Below are positions 53,851 to 62,809 of a DNA stretch of 64,000 bases, piece by piece. Source of the stretch: Selenomonadales bacterium (lineage in GTDB: Bacteria; Bacillota; Negativicutes; Sporomusales; UBA7701); contig JARKNV010000016.1 of NCBI GenBank assembly GCA_029976065.1, positions 47,859-111,858 on the forward strand. The letters run 5' to 3'. The notes under the pieces are model-generated. The model made no database searches, was not told the DNA's origin, and worked only from the letters and a program-made list of their open reading frames with translations. Within the stretch, counting starts at the first letter, position 1; every line of letters starts with the position of its first letter. The translations under genes and the position numbers were made by a program.

Positions 53851-55296
53851 CTACTCGCGGGGGCCTTTCTCTTTTTCCTCCACTGGCCGCGCGGCCCGCT
53901 TCTCCTCCGGGGCAAAATCCTCCGCCAGCTCCAACTGCAGCCGCAGCAGCGGCGCGCGTTCCCCGGCCGGCCGCGTCGCCAGGCGCTTCTTCACCTGGTA
54001 TGCCGCCGTGAACGCCGCCAGCAGCGCCAGCCCGGCCGCCAGCCCCGCCCCCTGGCCGGGCACCAGCGGCATGCTGGCGATAATCGCCACGCACCCGCCC
54101 AACGCCAGCCACGACGTGTACGGGTAGCCCGGCAGCTGGCAATTGCCCTGTGGCGGGCAGCCGTGCGTCTGGCGGAACTTGTAATGGGTCGCCAGAATCA
54201 CCACATACGCCAGCAGCAGTGAAAACCCGCCGGCGCTCACCAGGAAAAGGTAAACCTGCGCCGGCAGCACCAGCCCCAGCGCCAGCCCGGCCAGCATCGC
54301 CGCTCCGGAAAACAGTATTCCCCGGCGGGGGATATCGCCCCCGTCTTTGAGCCACGCCGGCGCGTGCCCCTCCTCGGCCAGCGACCGCATCATCCGCCCC
54401 AGGCCGAACATCGCCGCCAGCATCGTCGACAGGATCGCCGACACCAGCACGATATTCATCGCATTGCCGGCCCACGCCAGCCGCCACGCCGCCAAAGCCG
54501 CCACCAACGGGCTCACCTCCGTCGTCAGCGCCTCCGTCGGCACCAGCGGCAGCAGCGCCGCCATCGCCAGCACATACAGCCCCACCAGGCCCGCCACCGT
54601 CATGCCGATCGCCCGCGGCACCGTGCGGTGCGGGTCGCGCGCCTCCGACGCCGCCAGGCCGATAACCTCGAACCCCGCATACGAAAAAACCACGATCAGC
54701 ATACTCCCGGCCACGCCCCCCACGCCGGCCGGCAGCAGCGGCTCCGCCGCCACCGCCCCCGCGCCCACCGGCGGCATACCCGGCATCAGCCCGGCGACCA
54801 GCGCCGCCCCCAGAGCGATAAACCCGGCGATCGCCAGCAGCTTCAGCGCCGCCAGGCCGCTCTCCAGGCGGCTGAGCCTGTCCGCCCCCAGCAGATTCAG
54901 CAGCGTAACCGCCACGATAATCGCCGACCCCAGCAGCGGGATCGACACCCCTGGCAGCCAGCTCCGTACGAATATCGACACCGCCGTCGCCTCGCTCGAC
55001 ATCGCCAGCACCAGGCCCGTCCAGTAAACCCAGCCCACCGTGAATCCCGCTCCCGGGCCAAAAGCCCGCTCGGCAAACGTGCGGAACGAGCCGGGAGCCG
55101 CGTCCGCCACCGTCATCTCCGACAGCGCGAACAAAATCACGTACACCAGCGCCCCGCCCAACAGAAAAGCGGCGATCACCGCCGGTCCCGCGCTGCGGAT
55201 CGCCACCGCCGACCCGAGAAAAAACGACCCCCCGATAACCGTTCCCAGCGCCAGCATCGTAAGCTGCCACGCCGTCAGTCCGCCTTCCGTCCGCAT
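53851..55296 (-). CDS. APC-family amino acid permease
   Basis: The 481-residue membrane protein has about twelve helices. It has the APC helix-1 signature LTMLALGTVIGGSFFLGSAVAIRSAGPAV and helix 6 FSYAGFEVIGLAASEARDPHRTVPRAIG. It imports an amino acid or related compound with protons or by exchange. A hydrophilic C-terminal tail (LRLQLELAEDFAPEEKRAARPVEEKEKGPRE) is present. ATG 55296 has GGAGG about 9 nt upstream; GTG 55302 is also possible. Confidence 0.9.
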   Translation of the reverse strand: MRTEGGLTAWQLTMLALGTVIGGSFFLGSAVAIRSAGPAVIAAFLLGGALVYVILFALSEMTVADAAPGSFRTFAERAFGPGAGFTVGWVYWTGLVLAMSSEATAVSIFVRSWLPGVSIPLLGSAIIVAVTLLNLLGADRLSRLESGLAALKLLAIAGFIALGAALVAGLMPGMPPVGAGAVAAEPLLPAGVGGVAGSMLIVVFSYAGFEVIGLAASEARDPHRTVPRAIGMTVAGLVGLYVLAMAALLPLVPTEALTTEVSPLVAALAAWRLAWAGNAMNIVLVSAILSTMLAAMFGLGRMMRSLAEEGHAPAWLKDGGDIPRRGILFSGAAMLAGLALGLVLPAQVYLFLVSAGGFSLLLAYVVILATHYKFRQTHGCPPQGNCQLPGYPYTSWLALGGCVAIIASMPLVPGQGAGLAAGLALLAAFTAAYQVKKRLATRPAGERAPLLRLQLELAEDFAPEEKRAARPVEEKEKGPRE

Positions 55297-55462
55297 CAGC
55301 ACGCTACCTCCGTTTCCCTTTGCTATAAGTATGGCCGGCCCGCCGGCCGTGTATCCCGCCCCGCCGGGCCCGCGCCCGCTGTCGAATCGCGCGCCGGCCT
55401 GGAAGGAATTTCCGCGGAGCGCTAGAAAATAATACAAGGGAATAAACCGGGGAAGTGATGCC

Positions 55463-56647
55463 ATGCCAACAAGCAGACAAACCCGCTTATGCCTTGCCGT
55501 CATCCTCCTCCTGCTCCTCTGGGCCGCCCACGCCTCCGCCGCTGCCGATCTCACCGAACTCATCCGGCAAGTCGAGCCCGCCGTCGGCCTCGTCCGGACC
55601 TACGGCCACGACGGAGAACCGCTCGGGCTGGGCAGCGGCTTCTTCATCAGTCCCGACGGCGAATTCGTCACCAACCGGCATGTCGTCGCCGGCGCCCATA
55701 TCGCCGTGGTCGAAACGGCTAACGGCGCCAGATACAAAGTCGTCAGCGTGCTCGCCGCCCATTCCCGGGTCGACCTCGTCAAGCTCCAGGTCGAAACCCG
55801 CCAGGAGCAGGTTCCCTACCTCGCACTCCTGCCCGGCCTGCCCGCGAAAGGCGAGCGCATCGCCGCCTTCGGCAACCCCCAAGGCCTTAAATTCACCGTC
55901 GCCGACGGCATTGTCTCCGCCCTCCGGCAGGACAAGTTCGCCGACACTTACATCCAGTACACCGCCCCCACCTCGCCCGGCAACAGCGGCGGCCCGCTCG
56001 TCAACATGGACGGCGCCGTCATCGGCATCGTCACCTTCGGCGTCGTCGACGGCCAGAACCTCAACTTCGCATTGCCAGCCTACCGCCTCGGCGAACTCGT
56101 CGCCTACAACCCGCCCGCCGCCCAGGACGGCCAGAGTCCGCTCCTCCCCCCGATGGGCAACGCCGGCACCGCCGCCGGCGGCAGCAAAGGCAAACCGGTC
56201 GTCGTCATCGACGTCTGGACAAACCTCGACCGTGGCCGCGAAGACGCCGAGAAAGCCGTTTTCAGCCTCGTAGACCGCGGAAAATACCAAATCGCCGCAG
56301 TAAGCCAAGTAATGGCCAATGGAAAATCCGCCTTCGGCGAAGCCGGCCCGTTGGTGGCCCGCGACAAAGCGGACCTCGTTGCCTTCGGCCAAAAATACGG
56401 CTACGACTACATCCTTGCCGCCCATTTCCACCAAGACGTCACCTACGTCTACCACAAAATTACCCCGTATTATATTGACAGGCTCAAAGTCCGCATCCGC
56501 CTCGTCGAAGTCCGTCAGAGCCGGATTATCTACGCCGACAGCTTTACCCTCACCGACTACGACAAATTCTACCTGCGGGAAGACCTGGTGAAAAGAGTCG
56601 TAGACCAAGCCATTTTCCGCATCGAAAACATTCAGGCCCTCAACTGA
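55463..56647 (+). CDS. Exported trypsin-like serine protease with extra C-terminal domain
   Basis: A 394-residue protein with a signal peptide (CLAVILLLLLWAAHASA). The HtrA-type protease domain has catalytic His in TNRHVVAGA (about 74), Asp in SRVDLVKL (about 103) and Ser in TSPGNSGGPLVN (about 175). No PDZ domain is seen. A C-terminal domain (about 245-394: KPVVVIDVWTNLD, KYGYDYILAAHFHQ, LVEVRQSRIIYADSF) replaces it and resembles the repeated domain in the protein at 42986. It acts outside the membrane, probably in envelope quality control or signalling. Confidence 0.85.
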   Translation: MPTSRQTRLCLAVILLLLLWAAHASAAADLTELIRQVEPAVGLVRTYGHDGEPLGLGSGFFISPDGEFVTNRHVVAGAHIAVVETANGARYKVVSVLAAHSRVDLVKLQVETRQEQVPYLALLPGLPAKGERIAAFGNPQGLKFTVADGIVSALRQDKFADTYIQYTAPTSPGNSGGPLVNMDGAVIGIVTFGVVDGQNLNFALPAYRLGELVAYNPPAAQDGQSPLLPPMGNAGTAAGGSKGKPVVVIDVWTNLDRGREDAEKAVFSLVDRGKYQIAAVSQVMANGKSAFGEAGPLVARDKADLVAFGQKYGYDYILAAHFHQDVTYVYHKITPYYIDRLKVRIRLVEVRQSRIIYADSFTLTDYDKFYLREDLVKRVVDQAIFRIENIQALN

Positions 56648-56800
56648 CCGCCTTCCAGGCCGTTTTCCCTTTCTCCGCAGCCCGCGTTCGCGGGCTGCTT
56701 GCCTCTTCCCGGCAACTTTCCCTAATGTTCGCCGGGGTGGCAGGGAAACACTATAACCGCGTATAAATACTGATGTGGCAAATAATAGCACCCGGAAGTG

Positions 56801-58570
56801 ATGCACTTGTCCTGGCCCCTCAAAGAAAAACTCAAACAACGCCTCGCCGCCGAACAAGGCGCCTCCGTCCACGCCCCCGGCTCCCGCCCCGGCTTCGCCC
56901 TGGCCTTCCCCAACACCTACCATGTCGGCATGTCCAACCTCGGCTTCCACATCATCTACCGCCAAATCAACGCCGGCGGCCTCGCCGCCTGCGAACGAGC
57001 CTTCCTGCCCGACAAAAAAGACCTCGCCGAGCACCTCCGCACAAACACCCCCCTCATGACCCTCGAAACCCAGCGCCCCCTCTACGAATTCCCCCTCATC
57101 GGCTTCGCCGTCTCCTTCGAAATGGACTACTTCAACCTCATAGCCATGCTCGACCTCGGCAAAATCCCTCTCCTCGCCGCCGACCGCGGCGACCAGGACC
57201 CCATCGTCATCGCCGGCGGCCCCTGCGCCACCTTCAACCCCGAACCCCTCGCCCCCTTCATCGACGCCTTCGTCATCGGCGAAGGCGAACAAGTCGTCGG
57301 CGAAATCCTCGCCGCCTGGCAGCGGGGCAGGGAGGAGGGGCACGACCGCGAAAAGCTCCTCCTCGCCCTCGCCGCCATCCCCGGCGTCTACGTGCCCCGC
57401 TTCTACGCCGACGAATACAACCCCGACGGCACCCTCGCCGCGCTCAGGCCGGAGGTCGGCGTTCCCGCCGTCATCGGCCGCCGCTGGGTCCGCGACCTCG
57501 ACGCCTATCCCGGCGAAACCGCCGTCGTCACCGCCGACACCGAATTCGGCGACATGTACCTCATCGAAATCGCCCGCGGCTGCGGCCGCCACTGTCGCTT
57601 CTGCATGGCCGGCTACTGCTTCCGCCGGCCCCGCGTCCGCTCCCTCGCCGGCCTCCAGGCCGCCATCCTCCAGGCCCAAAACTGCCGCGACAAAATCGGC
57701 CTCGTCGGCGCCGCCGTCTCCGACTACCCCGACATCGACGCCCTCGTCGCCTTCCTCCGCGCCCACGACCTCAAATTCTCCGTCGCCTCCCTACGCGCCG
57801 ACTCCCTCACCCCCACGCTCGCCCGCGCTTTAGCCGCCAGCGGCCACAAAACCATCACCCTCGCCCCCGAAGCCGCCAGCGACCGCCTGCGCCGCGTCAT
57901 CAACAAAGGCATCGACGCCGCCGACCTCGAGCGGGCCATCGCCCTCGCCGCCGCCGCCGGCATCCCCCACGTCCGCCTCTACATCATGGTCGGCCTGCCC
58001 AGCGAAGACGACGGCGACATCGCCGCAATTGCCGACCTCGCCCGCGCCACCCGCCGCCACATGGCCGCCCACGGCAGCGGCGGCCGCCTCACCCTCAGCA
58101 TCAACCCCTTCATCCCCAAACCCTTCACCCCCTTCCAATGGCTGCCCATGGCCCCCCGGGACACCGTCGAAGCCAGGCTCGCCGCCCTCCGCGCCGCCCT
58201 CAAAGGCGACAAAAACCTCGAAATCCTCGTCGAACCCCCCAAAGAAGCCTACCTCCAGGGCATCCTATCCCGCGGCGACCGCCGCCTCGGCCCCGTTCTC
58301 CTCGATGCCCACCGCCGCGGCGGCCCCAAACACTTCGTCCGCGCTCTCGCCGCCGCCGGCCTCGACCCCGCCTTCTACCTCTACCGCCAACGTCCGCCCG
58401 GCGAAACCCTCCCCTGGCAGCACCTCGACATGGGCCTCGCCCCCGGCTACCTCTACCAGGAACTCACCCGCGCCCGCGGTGAAAAATACACCCCCTCCTG
58501 CCGTCCCGGCTGCACCCGCTGCGGCGTCTGCCGACCCGGCCAGGAACAACAAGGAGGCCAAACCCCATGA
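56801..58570 (+). CDS. Radical SAM protein with B12-binding-like N-terminal region
   Basis: A 589-residue protein of the TIGR03960-like group. The N-terminal domain is cobalamin-binding-like (FPNTYHVGMSNLGFHIIYRQIN; VIAGGPCATFNPEPLAPFIDAFVIGEGE). The radical SAM core has GCGRHCRFCMAGY (CX3CX2C, about 262-270), and a C-terminal Cys cluster (CRPGCTRCGVC) may bind another FeS centre. Reaction is unknown. GTG 56798, ATG 56801 and TTG 56807 are close alternatives; GGAAG lies just upstream. It overlaps pgeF by 4 nt. Confidence 0.85.
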   Translation: MHLSWPLKEKLKQRLAAEQGASVHAPGSRPGFALAFPNTYHVGMSNLGFHIIYRQINAGGLAACERAFLPDKKDLAEHLRTNTPLMTLETQRPLYEFPLIGFAVSFEMDYFNLIAMLDLGKIPLLAADRGDQDPIVIAGGPCATFNPEPLAPFIDAFVIGEGEQVVGEILAAWQRGREEGHDREKLLLALAAIPGVYVPRFYADEYNPDGTLAALRPEVGVPAVIGRRWVRDLDAYPGETAVVTADTEFGDMYLIEIARGCGRHCRFCMAGYCFRRPRVRSLAGLQAAILQAQNCRDKIGLVGAAVSDYPDIDALVAFLRAHDLKFSVASLRADSLTPTLARALAASGHKTITLAPEAASDRLRRVINKGIDAADLERAIALAAAAGIPHVRLYIMVGLPSEDDGDIAAIADLARATRRHMAAHGSGGRLTLSINPFIPKPFTPFQWLPMAPRDTVEARLAALRAALKGDKNLEILVEPPKEAYLQGILSRGDRRLGPVLLDAHRRGGPKHFVRALAAAGLDPAFYLYRQRPPGETLPWQHLDMGLAPGYLYQELTRARGEKYTPSCRPGCTRCGVCRPGQEQQGGQTP

Positions 58571-59382
58571 GCAAATTCGTCCTCAAACGCGCCGCCAACG
58601 GCGTCTGGTTCGGCCTGTTCACCCATCTCGCCCACCAGGGCCTCAAGCACGGCGTCTCCACCCGTCTCGGCGGCCTCAGCGTCGCCCCCTACGCCACCCT
58701 CAACCTCGGCCTCAAAAGCGGCGACGACCCCCACACCGTCCGCCTCAACCGCGACCTCTTCTGCCAGGCCGTGGGCGTCGACTACGCCCGCGCCGCCACC
58801 TGCCAGCAAGTCCACGGCGACCACATCCACCTTGTCATGGCCGACGACGCCGGACGGGGCGCCCGCAGCCACGCCGCCGCCGTCCCCGCCAGCGACGCCC
58901 TCATCACCGCCGAACGCGGCCTGCCCCTCATCCTCTTCTACGCCGACTGCGTCCCCGTCCTCATCTACGACCCAGTCCGCAAAGCCGTCGGCCTCAGCCA
59001 CGCCGGCTGGAAAGGCACCGTCGCCAAAATCGGCGCCAAAACCGTCCTCGCCATGGGCGAACACTTCGGCACTCAACCCGCCGACTGCCTCGTAGGCATC
59101 GGCCCCTCCATCGGCCCCTGCTGCTACGAAGTCGACGCCCCCGTCGTCGACACCCTCAAAGCCTCCTTCTGCGACACCTGGCAGCACCTCGTCGTCCCCC
59201 GCGGCGACAAATGGCTCCTCGACCTCTGGCACGCCAACCGCGACCAGCTCGAAGAAATCGGCGTCCCCCGCGCCAACATCGACATCAGCGGCGTCTGCAC
59301 CGCCGAAAACACCGCCCTGTTTTATTCGCACCGGGCCGAGCACGGCACCACCGGCCGCCACGGCGCAATTATTTGTCTCTAA
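58567..59382 (+). CDS. pgeF: Laccase-domain purine nucleoside phosphorylase (YfiH/PgeF)
   Basis: A 271-residue YfiH-family protein with the metal-binding residues in CQQVHGD, FYADCVPVLIYD and LSHAGWKGT. Members are multicopper-fold proteins with purine nucleoside phosphorylase/adenosine deaminase activity and a role in peptidoglycan editing. It starts within the end of the radical SAM gene (ATGA overlap), so both are co-translated. Confidence 0.9.
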   Translation: MSKFVLKRAANGVWFGLFTHLAHQGLKHGVSTRLGGLSVAPYATLNLGLKSGDDPHTVRLNRDLFCQAVGVDYARAATCQQVHGDHIHLVMADDAGRGARSHAAAVPASDALITAERGLPLILFYADCVPVLIYDPVRKAVGLSHAGWKGTVAKIGAKTVLAMGEHFGTQPADCLVGIGPSIGPCCYEVDAPVVDTLKASFCDTWQHLVVPRGDKWLLDLWHANRDQLEEIGVPRANIDISGVCTAENTALFYSHRAEHGTTGRHGAIICL

Positions 59383-59390
59383 ATCGTTGG

Positions 59391-59512
59391 GGCCGCCCAT
59401 AAGCGCCCATCTGCGGCGTTGTTCCTCCGGGCGCTCGCTTGCCGTACGTTCCGTGTACTGTCTACGCGAGCGTCCTCGGAGCCGCCTAGCATCTGGGCAC
59501 TTCTGAACGGCC
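59391..59512 (+). repeat. Short interspersed repeat family B, copy 7
   Basis: GGCCGCCCATAAGCGCCCAT to TCTGGGCACTTCTGAACGGCC, 8 bp after the pgeF stop. The interior differs from copies 2 and 3 (GTTCCTCCGGGCGCTCGCTTG). The right flank CCCGGCAATTCA is shared with copy 3. Confidence 0.82.
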
Positions 59513-59565
59513 CCGGCAATTCAGAGAAGAACGAGAGGGTGGGGGAGAGGCCGCCAAACAAATAC

Positions 59566-59597
59566 AAGGCCGGCCGGAGAACTCTCCGGCCGGCCTT
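59566..59597. terminator. Bidirectional terminator between pgeF and the 59630 gene
   Basis: AAGGCCGGCCGGAGA and TCTCCGGCCGGCCTT form a near-perfect 15-bp stem with a 2-nt gap, followed by T. Confidence 0.82.
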
Positions 59598-59629
59598 TGC
59601 CACGCCCGGGTCCAGTCGGGCATCAGCCC

Positions 59630-60148
59630 TCAGCCCGTCGACAATGGTCGGTACCTGTACCGCTCGATCAGCCCCCGCGACACCACCAGCCTTATGCCCG
59701 GCGCCAGCGTCGGCAGCAGGCGCGCCGGGTCGTCGAAGCCCATGATCTGCCCGAAAGTATTGAAAACCGTATTGCAATTCGCCCGGTACCCGTGCTGCCA
59801 CAAGTTCGGATACCGCAGCCCCAGCGCATTCACCGCCGGGATCGCCGCCGTCGCCGCCAGCCAGCGCGGCACCACCTCGCCCTCGCCGCCGCGCGCACAC
59901 ACCGTCCGCGGCTGCCCCGGCTGCAGCGCCCACGCGAAATCGGCCCCTTGCACCGCCAGCAGCACATGCGCCGACCAGCCGATCGCCTTCGCCCGGCCCG
60001 TCGCCGGGTCCACCGCCAGGCCGTGAAGCTGCTCCGCCACCTGCCCGTCCGCATCCACCAGCACCCAGAAATTATGCGTGAACGGCGTACACCGTATGCA
60101 AAAAGCCCGCGCCTCGATCGCCCACAGGCCACCCTCGCAGTATACCAT
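59630..60148 (-). CDS. Hypothetical protein
   Basis: A 172-residue protein without a recognised domain. Visible segments are MVYCEGGLWAIEARAFCIRC (three Cys near the N terminus), NFWVLVDADGQVAEQLHGLAVD and NALGLRYPNLWQHGYRANCNTVFNTF, the last reminiscent of papain-like or lipid-handling proteins but not decisive. ATG 60148 is chosen over ATG 60160 because GGAGG lies 5 nt before it. Confidence 0.7.
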   Translation of the reverse strand: MVYCEGGLWAIEARAFCIRCTPFTHNFWVLVDADGQVAEQLHGLAVDPATGRAKAIGWSAHVLLAVQGADFAWALQPGQPRTVCARGGEGEVVPRWLAATAAIPAVNALGLRYPNLWQHGYRANCNTVFNTFGQIMGFDDPARLLPTLAPGIRLVVSRGLIERYRYRPLSTG

Positions 60149-60301
60149 ACAAACCTCCATTGTCCCGGCCCTGTCCGCGCCGGCACACCTACCTTCGCCC
60201 TTCCGCCGCCGAATCCCTTTTAATTCCCCGCGCCCCGGGAAAGGTTCTCGGCCTCCGGCGTGGAATTAACAAAACATGCAGCTACAAACGGAGATGATAA
60301 C

Positions 60302-61231
60302 GTGACCCCCGTCCCAACACCCAAAGCCCGCACCGTCGAAATAATCCTCCTTGCCGTCGTCTTCATCTGGGGCGTCAACACCCCTGTCATGAAAATCGGC
60401 CTCAATGCCATGGACCCCCTCGTCTACAACGCCTTCCGCATGGTCATCGCCGCCCTCCTCACCGGCGGCGCCATGCTGGCCAGCGGCCGGTATCGGCCCA
60501 TGCCCGCCAAAGACATCAGCTACCTCCTCGTCGTCAGCGTCTTCGGCTTCTTCGGCAACCAAATCTTCATCATCTACGGCATGGACGCCACCACCGCCGG
60601 CAACGCCGCCCTCGTCCTCGCCACCCTGCCCGTCAACATCGCCCTCATCAACCGCATCCTCGGCTACGAGCTCCTCGCCCCCCGCACCGCCCTCGGCATC
60701 GCCCTCTCCCTCGGCGGCGTCGTCCTCACCGTCGTCGGCGCCGGCAAAGAAATAAGCCTCGCCGGCCCCCACCTCACCGGCGCCGTCCTCATCCTCATCG
60801 GCCAATGCGCCTACGGCTGGTACACCGTCGCCTTCCGGCGGCTCGCCGACAGCTACTCCCTCCACCAGATCATGGCCTCCGTCTTCGCCGTCAACGCCGC
60901 CCTCTTCACCATCCTCGCCGTGCCCGGCCTCGCCCGCACCGACTGGGGAGCCATTCCCGCCGGCGGCTGGTACAGCATCGTCTTCTCCGCCGTCTTCGCC
61001 CTCGCCGTCGCCAACTTCACCTGGATCTGGGCCGTCAAAGCCCTCGGCAGCACCCGCGCCTCCCTCTACCCCAACCTCTGTCCCATCATCTCCATCCTCT
61101 TCGCCTGGCTCTGGCTCAGCGAAAGCTTCGGCCTCCTCCAGGCCGCCGGCGGCCTCGTCATCTTCCTCGGCCTCTGGCTGGCCCGCGGCCCCTCGTCGCC
61201 GCAGCCCGCCGCCAATACCCGGAAAGGTTGA
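60302..61231 (+). CDS. EamA/DMT-family transporter
   Basis: A 309-residue permease with ten helices formed by two EamA repeats (VVFIWGVNTPVMKIGL near the start and SLYPNLCPIISILFAWLWLSESFGLLQ near the end). It exports or imports an unknown metabolite. GTG 60302 follows ACGGAG, and is preferred over GTG 60260. The LysE-family gene starts 7 bp downstream. Confidence 0.88.
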   Translation: MTPVPTPKARTVEIILLAVVFIWGVNTPVMKIGLNAMDPLVYNAFRMVIAALLTGGAMLASGRYRPMPAKDISYLLVVSVFGFFGNQIFIIYGMDATTAGNAALVLATLPVNIALINRILGYELLAPRTALGIALSLGGVVLTVVGAGKEISLAGPHLTGAVLILIGQCAYGWYTVAFRRLADSYSLHQIMASVFAVNAALFTILAVPGLARTDWGAIPAGGWYSIVFSAVFALAVANFTWIWAVKALGSTRASLYPNLCPIISILFAWLWLSESFGLLQAAGGLVIFLGLWLARGPSSPQPAANTRKG

Positions 61232-61238
61232 ATGCCCC

Positions 61239-61849
61239 ATGCTCGCCTTCCTGCTCGCCGGCGCCTCCCTCGGGCTGTCGTCCGGCCTCTCCCCCGGCCC
61301 CCTCTTCGCCCTCGTCATCGCCCAGACCCTGCGTTTCGGGCGGCGCGAAGGCATCAAAGCCGCCTGCTCGCCCCTCGTCACCGACGTGCCCGTCATCGCC
61401 GCCGCCACCTGGCTCCTCGCCGCCATCGCCGCCTATCGGCCGGTCCTCGGCCTCATCGCCATCGCCGGCGGCCTGTTCGTCGCTGGATGGCCTGGGACAA
61501 CGCCCGCTCCGGCCCGCCCGCGGCCGACGTCGACACCGCCGCCGCCAACTCCATCCTCCGCGGCGCCCTCGTCAACCTCCTCAACCCCCATCCCTTCATC
61601 TTCTGGCTCACCGTCGGCAGCCCGCTCCTCCTCAAAGGCTGGGAGCAAGGCCCCGCCGTCGCCGCCGCCTTCCTCGTCGGCTTCTACACCTGCCTCATCG
61701 GCGCCAAAATCCTCCTCGCCGTCCTCGTCAGCAAAACCAGCCACGCCTTCACCGGCCGCGGCTATATCATAGTAATGCGCCTCCTAGCCGCAATGCTAGT
61801 TTTACTTGCATTCTACTTATTCTATGAAGGCTGGAAACTGTTATCCTAG
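61239..61849 (+). pseudogene. LysE-family exporter with frameshift
   Basis: The first 81 codons encode MLAFLLAGASLGLSSGLSPG through IAIAGGLFVA, a normal LysE N terminus. Near 61480 the homologous sequence continues in another frame (MAWDNARSGPP...NLLNPHPFIFWLTVGSPLLLKG to the stop at 61849). A single-base loss explains this. Without the shift it would be a protein of about 203 residues. Mutation versus assembly error cannot be decided here. Confidence 0.85.
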
Positions 61850-61862
61850 TCCGTTAATATGA

Positions 61863-61889
61863 AAAAGCCCCAATAGTGGGGCTTTTCTT
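61863..61889 (+). terminator. Rho-independent terminator after the LysE-type gene
   Basis: AAAAGCCCC and GGGGCTTTT form a perfect 9-bp stem around a 6-nt loop, then CTTA. Confidence 0.88.
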
Positions 61890-61992
61890 ATTTCACCGGC
61901 TTTTTCCGGCATTGGGTTCGGCCCCCGTTGCGGTGGCCGCCTCACTTGAAGGGGGCAGCACCCAATGCCGGAAACGCCGCGCCGCAGGCGGC

Positions 61993-62193
61993 GGAGCACG
62001 CAGGCGGAGGCGCCGTTGCGGAGGCCGTTACGCGCCGTCGGCGCGAAAGGCCGGTAACACAACGTACGCCCGTCCATGGACGGACGGGCGAGGAGCCACC
62101 TGTCACGGACGACAGTTGGCGACGGTACGGCTGTGTCGGCCCGAGCCCTATGGCGCGTTCGGCCGTAGCTCCGGCGCAAAGCCTGCGTTCTCC
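61993..62193 (-). repeat. Short interspersed repeat family A, copy 2 (inverted)
   Basis: A 201-bp inverted relative of 1558-1756, with end repeats GGAGCACGCAGGC and GCCTGCGTTCTCC (12 of 13 complementary). Long internal stretches match copy 1, for example CCAACTGTCGTCCGTGACAGG. It lies in the interval between the LysE-type gene and padR, which holds no other gene. Confidence 0.78.
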
Positions 62194-62355
62194 GCAAGCA
62201 AATTACGAACTGCCAAAAGACAAGATAACCCACACCCCCAGCCTCCCTCGCCTGGAGGCTTTTTCATTGCCCCGCGCGCCCTCCCCTGGCAGCCCCGCCC
62301 AGACTTACCGGTAATCCTCAATTGACGCCGGCCGCAAAACCTATTAATATTAACA

Positions 62356-62371
62356 ATGTTACGATTAACAT
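62356..62371. promoter_or_regulatory. PadR operator, ATGT-N8-ACAT
   Basis: ATGTTACGATTAACAT is a perfect dyad with the ATGT-N8-ACAT form known for PadR regulators such as LmrR and PadR. It lies 50 bp before the padR start and would allow autoregulation of the efflux operon. Confidence 0.72.
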
Positions 62372-62420
62372 AATCACAAAATTATTGCAAACTACGACCC
62401 CGGCAAGGGAGGTCTTCGTC

Positions 62421-62774
62421 GTGCTCAGCCCGGACGCCAAAACGTGGATCAAACTCGTCACCGCCCTCTTCATCCTCAAAATCCTCAAAACGCACGCCGC
62501 CCACGGCAACCGCATCGCCTGCGAGATCAAGCGCCTCACCGGCGAAGCCGTCCGCCCCAACCCTAATTTCCTCTATCCGCTCCTCCGCCAGCTCGAAGAG
62601 GGGGGCTACGTCGCCGGCAGCTGGGAAAACCCCGCCACCCGCGGCAAGCGCGTCTACACCATCACCCCCAGCGGCCGCGATTACCTCGCCTGCCTGAAAA
62701 AAACCGCCCAGGCCAAAATGCTGGAACTGGAGCGACGCCATAAAGCCATCCGCGACTACCTCTTCGCCGATTGA
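62421..62774 (+). CDS. PadR-family transcriptional repressor
   Basis: A 117-residue winged-helix protein (GNRIACEIKRLTGEAVRPNPNFLYPLLRQLEEGGYVAG, typical PadR recognition region) with a C-terminal dimer helix. GTG 62421 follows GGGAGG 9 nt upstream and is preferred over the earlier ATG 62322, which would place the operator inside the gene. It probably senses a toxic compound and controls the HlyD and DHA2 genes that follow. Confidence 0.85.
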   Translation: MLSPDAKTWIKLVTALFILKILKTHAAHGNRIACEIKRLTGEAVRPNPNFLYPLLRQLEEGGYVAGSWENPATRGKRVYTITPSGRDYLACLKKTAQAKMLELERRHKAIRDYLFAD

Positions 62775-62809
62775 AGCGGCTGACCCCATCAATACTTAGG
62801 AGGAATACC

